Assembly: GCA_956465555.1 (NCBI GenBank)
Contig: OY101118.1
Location: 558,001-622,000 of the forward strand
Reading direction: 5' to 3'
Length of the DNA: 64,000 nucleotides
From: Nitzschia sp. pyKryTriq1
Lineage: Eukaryota > Bacillariophyta > Bacillariophyceae > Bacillariales > Bacillariaceae
Shown here: piece after piece, positions 56,005 through 64,000 of the stretch
Layout of the letters: every line of letters starts with the position of its first letter
Position numbering within the stretch: position 1 is the first letter of the stretch
Notes under the pieces: model-generated
Database searches by the model: none
What the model was told of the DNA's origin: nothing
What the model saw: only the letters and a program-made list of their open reading frames with translations
Program-made: the position numbers and the translations under genes

Positions 56005-56052
56005 CAATTCTTACAGTACGCACAGATGGATGTTCTTTTGTGCCTATGAATT

Positions 56053-57018
56053 CTAAAAATTTAAGAGGACACCTCTCGTTACTCGGAAAGATTCGTTTCC
56101 GCTAGCAATCATGGTAGCTTCAGCGCCATTTTGGTCATTCAAGATATCTTGCGTAGTTCCAGTCGGCGACATCATTTCTTGTGAGGTGATGGTTTTAACT
56201 CGCCAAGATTGCAGGCAGACCTCTGTTGAGGTCGGGGGATTCGAATGCTCAGGCGCTGATGCAGTTGAGTCGAGTAGGTCGGATGAGTCCTCGTCATCAT
56301 CGTCGACGGTCACGACCCTTCGCAACGGTGACGGGCGAAGATGGCGAAACCACCCACCGCCGCTGGTGTTACTCGTTGTACAAGTGTCGGTTCTCGAAAC
56401 ATCTGGATCTTGAGATTTCTTGCCGGCCTTTCGCTTTCCTCCCTTTGGACTTTTCTTCGAAACTTTAACAATCACACGATGGCAAAGGCCCAGACTTTGT
56501 TGCTCTCTCATTCCTTCTTCTTTGCTGCGGGCTTTGTCCTCGGTAAATACGTTGATTACGAAGAGCTCACTACCTACCGTGAGATCCACGAAAGCTCCTT
56601 TTCCAAGTGGCGAAGACGACTTGGGGGTGCAGCCCTCGGAGCGGCTTCGGTGATGACTCTCTTCGCCGTGTTTAGAGCCACGTCGAAGCTCGGCCAGAAA
56701 GAGTAGTTCCACCGTGTCGGTGGTTCTCTGGTTGACACCGCCATCGCCAAAGTCGTCGATTGGTGGTGATTCTGTGACTTCGTCTGATTTGGAAATGAAT
56801 TGCAGCAGCAAGACAACGTGAAAGTAATTGGAATGTGAAATGGGATGGATTTCCATTTTGACCCGTAGCCTTGCTAAGCCCCCCGATAGACCCTCATTAT
56901 TATTGTTCACTTGTGGTGGAAGGCTGCTCGTAGTATCTGACACCACTATTTTTGTTCTTCCTTCTTCGACGCTGCTGGGCGACGGTGTCGTTGGCTGGTG
57001 GACCTGAAGTCTCCTCAT
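56053..57018 (-). CDS. Unknown protein, C-terminal Ser/acidic
   Basis: A 321-residue ORF from the first in-frame ATG (57018); the 5' end is uncertain, and an upstream open frame to 57130 lacks an ATG. The N-terminal 50 residues are low complexity (with NNNN). Residues 50-180 look folded (LRVKMEIHPISHSNYFHVVL, then VDLTVGSELFVINVFTEDKA, LCHRVIVKV). The rest is Lys-, Ser- and Asp-rich. No family recognised. A ~970-bp frame free of stops is unlikely by chance, so I prefer it to the opposite-strand ORF at 56341-56706. Confidence 0.5.
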   Translation of the reverse strand: MRRLQVHQPTTPSPSSVEEGRTKIVVSDTTSSLPPQVNNNNEGLSGGLARLRVKMEIHPISHSNYFHVVLLLQFISKSDEVTESPPIDDFGDGGVNQRTTDTVELLFLAELRRGSKHGEESHHRSRSEGCTPKSSSPLGKGAFVDLTVGSELFVINVFTEDKARSKEEGMREQQSLGLCHRVIVKVSKKSPKGGKRKAGKKSQDPDVSRTDTCTTSNTSGGGWFRHLRPSPLRRVVTVDDDDEDSSDLLDSTASAPEHSNPPTSTEVCLQSWRVKTITSQEMMSPTGTTQDILNDQNGAEATMIASGNESFRVTRGVLLNF

Positions 57019-58514
57019 TTGCACTACCTATGATGTGTTCAAATGACTTTGTGAGCGGCTCTCCAGCAACACTTCGCTGAATAAAACTGCTCGCCTTCCG
57101 ACGAAAAGGTCTCCTCTCCAACAAGGACAAAGATGGAGGGTTATTTTTTCAGTCTGCTTTCACGAACCGTTTGAAAAAACATGCGTAGAAGGACAGGTAC
57201 CACGATGCGGCGGGAGTGCCTCTGTACTCCGTCCGCCGATGATTCATTCCTCGAATTATTATTGGCGGCCAATGTCAGCGATATTCTGACACGCACACGT
57301 TTGCGGGCGGGAAAAAAGTAGATACAAAAAATGAAGGTGGTGACAAAATAGGCGAGAAATAACAAAACTACGTCTCTGTACATACCTGGTAGCAACCTAA
57401 CGTCGGAGGGAAACCCGAGGGAACGAGAGAACCGGAAGCAGGCGATGCGCATTGATCCACACGACACACATGCGCGCCAGCCGCGTGGAAAAATCTAAGT
57501 ACATACAAGTCTTGCCGATGGCTGACGTCCTCGAAATACATGTACATACTACTACTCCCACCACAAAATCCGCCAGCTCTACAACCGGTACCGGTACTGC
57601 GGTACCTGTACGTAGAGACGCTCTGAACCGGTACGTACTGGTGGTACCGGTAGATACCGGTACTCTGTCTACAGGTATCATGCCATCACATACCGGTACG
57701 ACTAATGTAGCGAGACCAAGCAAACAAGAGACACATGATAGTCTACCGTACCTGCAATACTCCATCCACCGCACTTTCAAATTGCTCGCCTACCGGTACT
57801 TAGTAGACTACTCTACTCTCTCTACCGGTAGCTAGCGTACCAGGTACTCATAGTAGTAGACTACTCTGTAGAGAGAGAGGGCGGGTAGTAGAGTCTCTCA
57901 GTAGTGTAGAGCAGAGATCTCTACCCTCTACTAGCTAGTAGTAGAGCTACTCTACTCTCTACTCTAGAGAGAGAATAGAGCCAAAAGCACTGCAGTAGTT
58001 GAGAAGAAGGCAAACATTCTTATCTACCTCTTCGTCTCCCTCCAGTACCAGTACTGGTATCAGAGAGAGTACTCTTAAGGGTTCAAATAGTATGGTACTG
58101 GTGGTGTTGCTCAGCGAGATCATGATGTGCCCATCTTTTCCTGCTTGTACGAGTACTCAGGTATGAATACGTAGAGACTGCAAATCATCGATACTCTTGT
58201 ACGTATACATTGCAAAGTACCGGTAGAGATGAGCCAAACCACATTTTCGATCCTCGACAAGGGAGGCCCATTGGTCTAAAATCGACCACTCCAGGTCGCT
58301 ACTAGCTAGCCTACGCCTTGGCCTACGTAGCTCTACTAGAGAGTGGGGCGCTCGATGCGAAATACTGGCATCCGCGCCGACTTCTGATTTCTCCTTCAAG
58401 ATGCGACCACATGGCGGTGGCACCAACTTTATTGACCGACTGCCAACATGTTCACCCGCACAAAATGTATAAGTACTGAAGCAGGTAGTATTGTAGTCGA
58501 GCACATTCTTCCTC
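57019..58514. other. Intergenic region with many TACCGGTA palindromes
   Basis: No supportable gene. Six TACCGGTA copies lie at 57589-57830 and one near 58219, with GTACC, CTACTAG and TCTACTCTC tracts between 57840 and 57980. It is the densest such region in the window. Confidence 0.6.
57589..57830. repeat. Cluster of TACCGGTA palindromes
   Basis: Copies at 57589-57596, 57645-57652, 57655-57662, 57691-57698, 57791-57798 and 57823-57830, plus near misses (AACCGGTAC at 57626). Six exact matches in 242 bp, against a chance expectation of about one per 65 kb. Confidence 0.8.
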
Positions 58515-59999
58515 TCAAGAACCACTTCCTTGGTTATCTTCCAGCGGTGCTCCTTGGTGTTGATGTGTTAGCCGATCCCGGAGTCTCTCTCGTGCCTGAT
58601 GGATTTGTTCCAGGTACCAGTTTGGATCCAAGACGGGTTCAATCGTTGGTACCCGAATCAAATGAACTCCTTGCGACTCTTGATGCATGCTTGCTCCGTG
58701 TAAGGTTGTATAGGGTCCATCGTTGGTGATCTGTCGTCGCACACAGGCAATTCCATCGTGTTCTAGATTGTGAATATTGTCGTCGAAGAACAAATGATGG
58801 TCATAGGGTCTATCGTTGTTGTGTTCGTAGCTCGGAACCCAGACTGGCTTGCCCGCGGTAGGATCCCATCCATTCTGTTTCCAAAAGCGATAATCGTCTC
58901 GTATTCCACAAATGGAATGTTGCGACAAAAGTTGAAGAATCTCGGCATCCCCCGACGCGACAAGTGTGGTTTCGTCGGCATTCCATAATTCATAAATATA
59001 TCCGTTGGGATTTTCCTTGGATCCTCTCTTATCGTCAATGGCTTTCCATCGCCCTTGGTAGAGATGTTCCTTGGGAAGTTCCAACTCTGGATATTGGACA
59101 TGAGGATAGTCGGGGTGCTTTCCTTGGGCAAATTCGGTAACGACTTGAGCCATGTCCTCAATGTCGCTTCCAAAGGTCCGAAAGACTATTTGAAAGGATG
59201 AATCATCCTTTTTGGTTTTTACATTCGAAATGAGCCCTTCCAAAGTACGATAAAATGCAGGAAGGATGTGATTGTTGCTGTGGTTTTGAGCCAAGGCTTC
59301 TTCGCAGGCTTGCAATACTGGTTTGTATATCCGACCATGGTGTTCATCGACAAATCTTTTGCTGAATTTCTTGTACCCCGTTCGATAATATGGACAACAT
59401 CCGGGAGGCCATTCCCATCCAGTATACAAGGGCGGTAGTGGCGAGGTTTCCCGACCCATCTCCTGACCATCCCACCAATGTGTGGGATAGGTCTGTTCCG
59501 TCTCTTCCCAGGCGGTACTTATTGCAGCACTAGTAGTACGTGTAACGCTATTCTTATCGTCGGCTGCGTCGTGAGAAGAAGGCAACTGACAAAAGGCTGA
59601 CTTTGCCAGCATTTTTTGCACGGAATCATGTGGGGAATCCCCACCGGCATCATCTCCTAGCAGAATCGTTTCATTGATATCCAAGTGTAAAATCAAGTGG
59701 GTGGGTATTCGCACTCGCTGCTGCTGGTTTCGTCGTCGTCCACTCGCTGCATTTTCCTGCTTTGATGAGGAGGGGGAGGAATTCTCTCCGGGCAGTGACG
59801 AAAGGATCCATTCTTTGTGTTTCTCAACGGAAAATCTACTTGACATTGCTCGATGGTCGGTCCCCAGAGGTGATAATGGGCAACGACGACGACTCGTAAA
59901 GGCCTGAGACGATGTGAAACTCAAAGATGACGAAAGGGCGAGTCGAACGATGGTCCACGTCGTCAGGGAATTCGAACCAAACAAAGACACCGGGCCCAT
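58515..59999 (-). CDS. HAD-like protein with plastid-type presequence
   Basis: A 494-residue single-exon gene. The N-terminus has a hydrophobic stretch with SSQA|FTSRRR (Ala33|Phe34), consistent with a plastid bipartite signal. The core has HLILHLDINETILLGDD near residue 110, aligned with the HAD nucleophile motif but reading Asp-x-Asn, and HHLFFDDNI near 420, aligned with the HAD acidic motif IV. This LDIN-type group is known in bacteria and algae as uncharacterised HAD-like proteins. Catalysis by a standard phosphatase route is doubtful, since the second Asp of motif I is Asn. Function unknown. Confidence 0.7.
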   Translation of the reverse strand: MGPVSLFGSNSLTTWTIVRLALSSSLSFTSSQAFTSRRRCPLSPLGTDHRAMSSRFSVEKHKEWILSSLPGENSSPSSSKQENAASGRRRNQQQRVRIPTHLILHLDINETILLGDDAGGDSPHDSVQKMLAKSAFCQLPSSHDAADDKNSVTRTTSAAISTAWEETEQTYPTHWWDGQEMGRETSPLPPLYTGWEWPPGCCPYYRTGYKKFSKRFVDEHHGRIYKPVLQACEEALAQNHSNNHILPAFYRTLEGLISNVKTKKDDSSFQIVFRTFGSDIEDMAQVVTEFAQGKHPDYPHVQYPELELPKEHLYQGRWKAIDDKRGSKENPNGYIYELWNADETTLVASGDAEILQLLSQHSICGIRDDYRFWKQNGWDPTAGKPVWVPSYEHNNDRPYDHHLFFDDNIHNLEHDGIACVRRQITNDGPYTTLHGASMHQESQGVHLIRVPTIEPVLDPNWYLEQIHQARERLRDRLTHQHQGAPLEDNQGSGS

Positions 60000-60641
60000 A
60001 TGTAGATGTATAGTATCCCGATCTCCCCGTCTTCACTTTGAGTGTGGTGGAAGGAGAAAGTCAGTAAGTCCTGTCAATCTCGCAAATTTTGTACTAGTAT
60101 GTTACAATCTTCCAACAAGGATGTGTCAATGTCCAATGTTGCACGATGATGATGACCATTATTGATGCGGCTTCATGTCAACAACACTCTTTTGTCTTTT
60201 GCGTTGCAAAGGCAGAAGGAGAAAACGCCCGATTTCGCATTTTGGCCTTTTGCTTCCCGCGGAAGTGGTCGGAGCGGTCAAAGCTCGTTGTTGAATGACA
60301 GGTCGATTTAGTCGAGGCTAAAAGTTCTGCCTGTTGGCGGTGAGAACAAAACTCAAACCTGCGTGAGAAATAATACACCCGCATCCCAAAGGGAATGCGA
60401 TGACACGTACCGAAGGGATGGAACAGTAGTTAGTGACGATATTACTGTAGTAGATCCAAGCATCATCATGATGATGACAACATGAAGCATCACCATTATC
60501 ATTATCATCAACAACCCCAAATCACGACGTGTCTCGTGCTCTTTCCAGACAAGGTTAAGGTTGGCAGTCAAACGTGTCAAGGACGACTATAGCTCTCTCA
60601 TACCGGATCTTGCTTGGCAGCAAGTGCAGGTCGGCAGCACC
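60000..60641. other. Divergent intergenic region
   Basis: Between the HAD-like and R3H genes. It contains CATCATCATGATGATGACAAC near 60460 and a CCATTATCATTATCATCA run. No gene is supported. Confidence 0.5.
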
Positions 60642-62043
60642 ATGAGCGACACAATCAATAGTACCACTCCTACTACAAATGCAAGTCGTACGGGCATTCA
60701 CAACAATGTGATTCTGCCTCCTCGACACTTGAGCGATGAGGATGAGGGAGACAATCAGATGGAGCTGCTCATGCGCCATTCCTCTCCTTTCACCAGGGAA
60801 GGAGCTGCTGGTGTGACCTCTCCGTCGACGGCGGAAAGAAACAGCAGCCCTTCGACTCTGCGTTTAACGCGTCCTCGGTCCAACCCTCGCAATCGAACCC
60901 CTATGCGCTACCAAAGTCCCTTGACGGATAACGCCTTTCGGATTCCCGAAGAGGGTCCTGCGACTACTGGTGGCATCACCATTCGACCCACGGCGGGACG
61001 GGCTGTGGGGACGGCCTTGGGGCCAAGGGCCGCCTTTCGTCATGTAAGTTCCAATTACTATCGCCGTGTGAAACGTTGTAGTGCATCCATCTCATGTCAA
61101 ATTATACATCACGTCTGGGTGTGTGAAATTGGGATAGACTACTGCCGAAGATGATCGACGAACCGTAACGCCGGGTATGAAGAGCCAAAAGCAAGGACCT
61201 TCACATCGAAAAGTACGACGATGGAATAATGACAACTTTGTCAATTTAGCTGCCGAAATCAATAGTGGCAACAAGGGTGGTCGTGCAGCACGGGCTTTGA
61301 TGATGGGTCATTCCAATGCCGACCAGTATCGGGCCATTATTTGCGATCCAGAGGATCATACGTCGAAAGCCATGACACGGTTGCGGGAAGAGGAAAGTCT
61401 GAAAGATGTTCGCGAAAAATTCTTTGAGGGTGAACTTGGTGCCAAACCCGCCCCCGCGACGCGATCGTCGCGAAGCACTCTGGAGCCTACCACGCCCGAG
61501 GAAATGTTACTGCGTATCGAAGCTCGATTGCGCAGGGTGGTGATCAAGGCTTGTGAAAATTCTGTACCAGCCTCCACTGTGGTAGAACATGTCGAGGCAT
61601 TTTTGTTACGGGCCCACCGTGGGAAGAAATGGACAGACGACGAGGAGGATTGGTGGAAGGAACTCTTGGTGGAACCTCCGTCAGTGACGCATCGGAAACG
61701 TGACGATTCGTACATTACTCGCTTTTTATTTGATGGTGACTCCCCCAATGGTGGCTTCCATCGACTGCTGCTGCATGGTTTGTGTCAATTTCATGGACTC
61801 CGAGCGACATCGTCTTCGATGGAAGTGACTATAGACAAAGCGGATGGTACGAGGGGTCCGGTACAAGCCAGACTTCTGATGGCGACTGGAACCGTTGCCG
61901 AAGCCTTCAAGAAAGTAAAGTTGGTCGAATATATCATGCTGCGGAAGGAATTAAAAGAAAGCAGCAGCAATGGGTTCGTGGCCGTACCGATAGAGAAGAA
62001 GCAGGACGACACGACGAATGCCCTTCAAGCTCTGAAGGTGTAG
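60642..62043 (+). CDS. R3H domain protein (R3HDM4-like)
   Basis: Model: join(60642..61043, 61138..62043), 435 residues; 94-bp intron, donor CAT|GTAAGT, acceptor GGATAG. The first ATG in frame at 60642 is used. The first 130 residues are Ser-, Thr- and Arg-rich. The segment RKVRRWNNDNFVNLAAEI resembles the R3H-associated N-terminal domain, and the C-terminal part (SPNGGFHRLLLHGLCQFHGL) has the R3H-like Arg and His positions. R3H domains bind single-stranded nucleic acid. I infer an RNA- or DNA-binding role. Confidence 0.7.
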
Positions 62044-62222
62044 TTGCAGTAGTTCCGAAACGTTAAATGAACAACGACTCTTCTATTTACTCGGGTGTTC
62101 GGTACAAGTAACAGTACTACTGTGCAATATCATCGGATTTGAATGACACTTTAAAAATTAACACGAAACGATAGCATTATTTGGTCTGGTGCATTCCCGG
62201 ATCTTCCTTTCTTTCAAGCGTC
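62044..62222. other. Convergent intergenic region
   Basis: Short AT-rich stretch between the R3H and MGDG synthase genes. Nothing recognised. Confidence 0.5.
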
Positions 62223-64000
62223 TCATACCGACACTGGATCGGGGGAAACACTGACCGTTGATGCCGCTAAAGATACCTCCGCCAATGACGGTGTTGCGGA
62301 AGTATCTCCATTCTTAGGAGAAGCGGACGGACTACTTTTCGTGGTATTCTTGGAATCATCCTGCAAATGAGTCTTGACGTAATGCTGCGCTTGAGCTACG
62401 TGTTCGTTGTGCTCTCTCCACTTGAGTGTGGAATCACCAATCATTTGCACAATATCTCTTGCCGCGTGTGGGGCACCCTTGGCCTTAGCAGCTATGGACA
62501 TTGCCTTGAGTTTGCCTTCATCATTCAGCCATTGAGCGACCTCTTCTCCGACAGCTTGAGGGTCTGTGTCCTGGCAAAAGGCCCCGAAGCCCCCATCGAC
62601 GACATAGTCTACATTTCCTTCTTCTTGCCCGGGAAGGTAAGAGGTCAACATGACCGGTAGTGATAGAGCGGCGGCTTCAGAGATGGTTCCAGGTCCTGCC
62701 TTGGAAATCAAAATATCAGCGGCGACCATATACTGAGCCATGTTGGTGATAAAGCCTAGGCCTACAACCTCGACCTTGCCCGGTTCATTTGTAACAGATG
62801 ATGAGAAGAGGATGGGAGAGACAGCGGATTCGTCTGTGGTAGGAAGCTTAGCTTTTGTTTCATGCATTTGAATTGGGCCAATCGATGCGCATCTGTTGTA
62901 GTTGAGTGTCCGGCTGGTAGAGTCCTTGGCTTTCGGACGGTTTTCGGTGGCCGACTCGGTCGACCCAGATGCATCAAGAGGTGATGATTTATCGTCCTTC
63001 TTTTCTTCTTCGATCGCCTTGGTAGGAGACGGAATAAAGACGGGATTGCTATCAGAGTTCATGATTGTCCCCGAGCTCAAGATCTTGCGCAGAGATCTGA
63101 AGCCTCCGGCTTCAATACATCCGACTGGAGAGATTTCGTCGTCTCCGCATCCACTCAAATCCGCAAACATGGCAGGCATGGCCGGAAAGAAGTTTCTTCT
63201 TGACGCTGAGGTCGACTTCTTTGGTCTAGAACTGTACTTCTGGAAGACCTTGTCCCAGTCGCGCTCTGCCAGCGACGTCTGGAGCGTTTCGTTGCGTCCA
63301 CAAACTACGCAAATGACAGCATTGATACCTTGCTTAACAAGCTCGCAGTAAAGGGCGTCAACAATGTTGGCAAGAGACCCTACGCCCTCACCTCCACCCA
63401 TGACGAGTAGTGTTTTTCGATCAGTGGCTGGCAATGCAAGCTCCGCACGCACTAGACGCTGATAGTTCTTGCCTTCTGGACTCATACGATCGCCCAGGCG
63501 TTCAGCCTCTACAGCAAAGTCATGACGGATAGGCAGTCCAAGCAGCACAAGTTTGTCGTCAGGAACCTTTCCTCGCTCCTTCGCCAGGTCATAAATCTGC
63601 TTTGATCCCACGAACATCTTTTCGACGCCGTTGGCAAACCAAGTGGAATGCGCGGAGCCCAGATCCGTCACCACCGTGAACATAGGCAGGTGCTTGCCAG
63701 TTTCGTGACTGATCTTTGCGCAACTGAGGATCGGCACGCTAGTCTGAAGAGGGTGGACACTGACCACCACATCTGGTTCGTACGCCTTGATCTTCTTCCG
63801 AATCCCACGCTCGCACATTACTGTCATAACCTTTATGTTGGTGTCCACCGCCCGCTCCATAAACCGCGAGTTGGTGACTCCGTACAGCAGTTTCCACTGC
63901 GAGGGGTGTGCGCTCAAGTGTTTGTAATACGACACAATCGAGTTGTAAGGAGGCAGGTAAGCTTCTGTGGCCAGGTCCACTAGGTCGTAAGTCGACCCAG
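62223..64000 (-). CDS. Monogalactosyldiacylglycerol synthase, GT28 (partial)
   Basis: The gene runs off the right edge; at least 590 residues of the C-terminal part are present and the frame stays open to the last base. Family landmarks: VVVSVHPLQTSVPIL, VVTDLGSAHSTWF, LVLLGLPIR, LLVMGGGEGVGS, VVCGRNETLQ, GFITNMAQYM, ISKAGPGTISEA and PGQEEGNVDYVV, all in the order of plant MGD1. It moves galactose from UDP-galactose to diacylglycerol in the plastid envelope. An insertion of about 150 Ser-, Pro- and Lys-rich residues sits between CGRNETLQ and GFITNMAQ. The N-terminus with any targeting signal is outside the window. Confidence 0.95.
   Translation of the reverse strand, partial: GSTYDLVDLATEAYLPPYNSIVSYYKHLSAHPSQWKLLYGVTNSRFMERAVDTNIKVMTVMCERGIRKKIKAYEPDVVVSVHPLQTSVPILSCAKISHETGKHLPMFTVVTDLGSAHSTWFANGVEKMFVGSKQIYDLAKERGKVPDDKLVLLGLPIRHDFAVEAERLGDRMSPEGKNYQRLVRAELALPATDRKTLLVMGGGEGVGSLANIVDALYCELVKQGINAVICVVCGRNETLQTSLAERDWDKVFQKYSSRPKKSTSASRRNFFPAMPAMFADLSGCGDDEISPVGCIEAGGFRSLRKILSSGTIMNSDSNPVFIPSPTKAIEEEKKDDKSSPLDASGSTESATENRPKAKDSTSRTLNYNRCASIGPIQMHETKAKLPTTDESAVSPILFSSSVTNEPGKVEVVGLGFITNMAQYMVAADILISKAGPGTISEAAALSLPVMLTSYLPGQEEGNVDYVVDGGFGAFCQDTDPQAVGEEVAQWLNDEGKLKAMSIAAKAKGAPHAARDIVQMIGDSTLKWREHNEHVAQAQHYVKTHLQDDSKNTTKSSPSASPKNGDTSATPSLAEVSLAASTVSVSPDPVSV

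Overview
The window is nuclear DNA of a photosynthetic stramenopile, most probably a diatom. Several predicted proteins begin with a signal peptide followed by a cleavage site of the Ala|Phe type, which is the bipartite plastid presequence of algae with secondary red plastids. Introns are few, about 75-140 bp and GT-AG. Tryptophan synthase is an alpha-beta fusion, and a helicase-associated-domain protein is present. No RNA gene, CRISPR array or prokaryotic operon was seen. Species was not determined. Spliced gene models below were built by hand from GT-AG sites that keep the frame; none was checked against transcripts.

Layout. 0-5.3 kb: four lineage-specific genes (acylated protein, Golgi-type membrane protein, Cys-rich membrane protein, and a 181-residue family) with locally duplicated non-coding DNA. 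5.3-8.4 kb: a plastid-targeted Hsp100 ATPase. 9.2-19.5 kb: two very large divergent genes for type II membrane proteins, one carrying two sulfatase-like domains plus a methyltransferase, the other a cupin/JmjC-like domain plus two methyltransferases. They share a 1.2 kb intergenic region that holds a possible MITE. 20-26 kb: WDR59 (GATOR2/SEA complex) convergent with NudC. 27.5-35.8 kb: helicase-associated-domain protein, lysyl-tRNA synthetase with a plastid presequence, a membrane J protein, a YbaB-like plastid protein and a mitochondrial CoA-type carrier.

36-43.6 kb: five small same-strand genes form a tandem array. All encode secreted coiled-coil proteins, four with a short last exon, and all five end in a KDEL-like -EL tetrapeptide (RDEL, GDEL, FREL, GQEL, HQEL). 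I do not recognise the family. A nearly perfect 1 kb foldback element with internal 16-bp repeats lies between the fourth and fifth members. This array and the divergent methyltransferase/sulfatase-like pair are the best candidates for undescribed systems.

43.8-64 kb: CacyBP/SIP, a GH28 glycosidase, a DUF3082-like plastid membrane protein, a decayed retroelement-like fragment, the TrpA-TrpB fusion, a FkbM-type methyltransferase, a methyltransferase-32-type protein, an unknown protein, a HAD-like plastid protein, an R3H protein and an MGDG synthase running off the right edge. The 8-bp palindrome TACCGGTA is strikingly common between genes, with roughly thirty copies seen by eye. Six or more products (Hsp100, LysRS, YbaB-like, DUF3082-like, TrpAB, HAD-like, probably MGD) serve the plastid.
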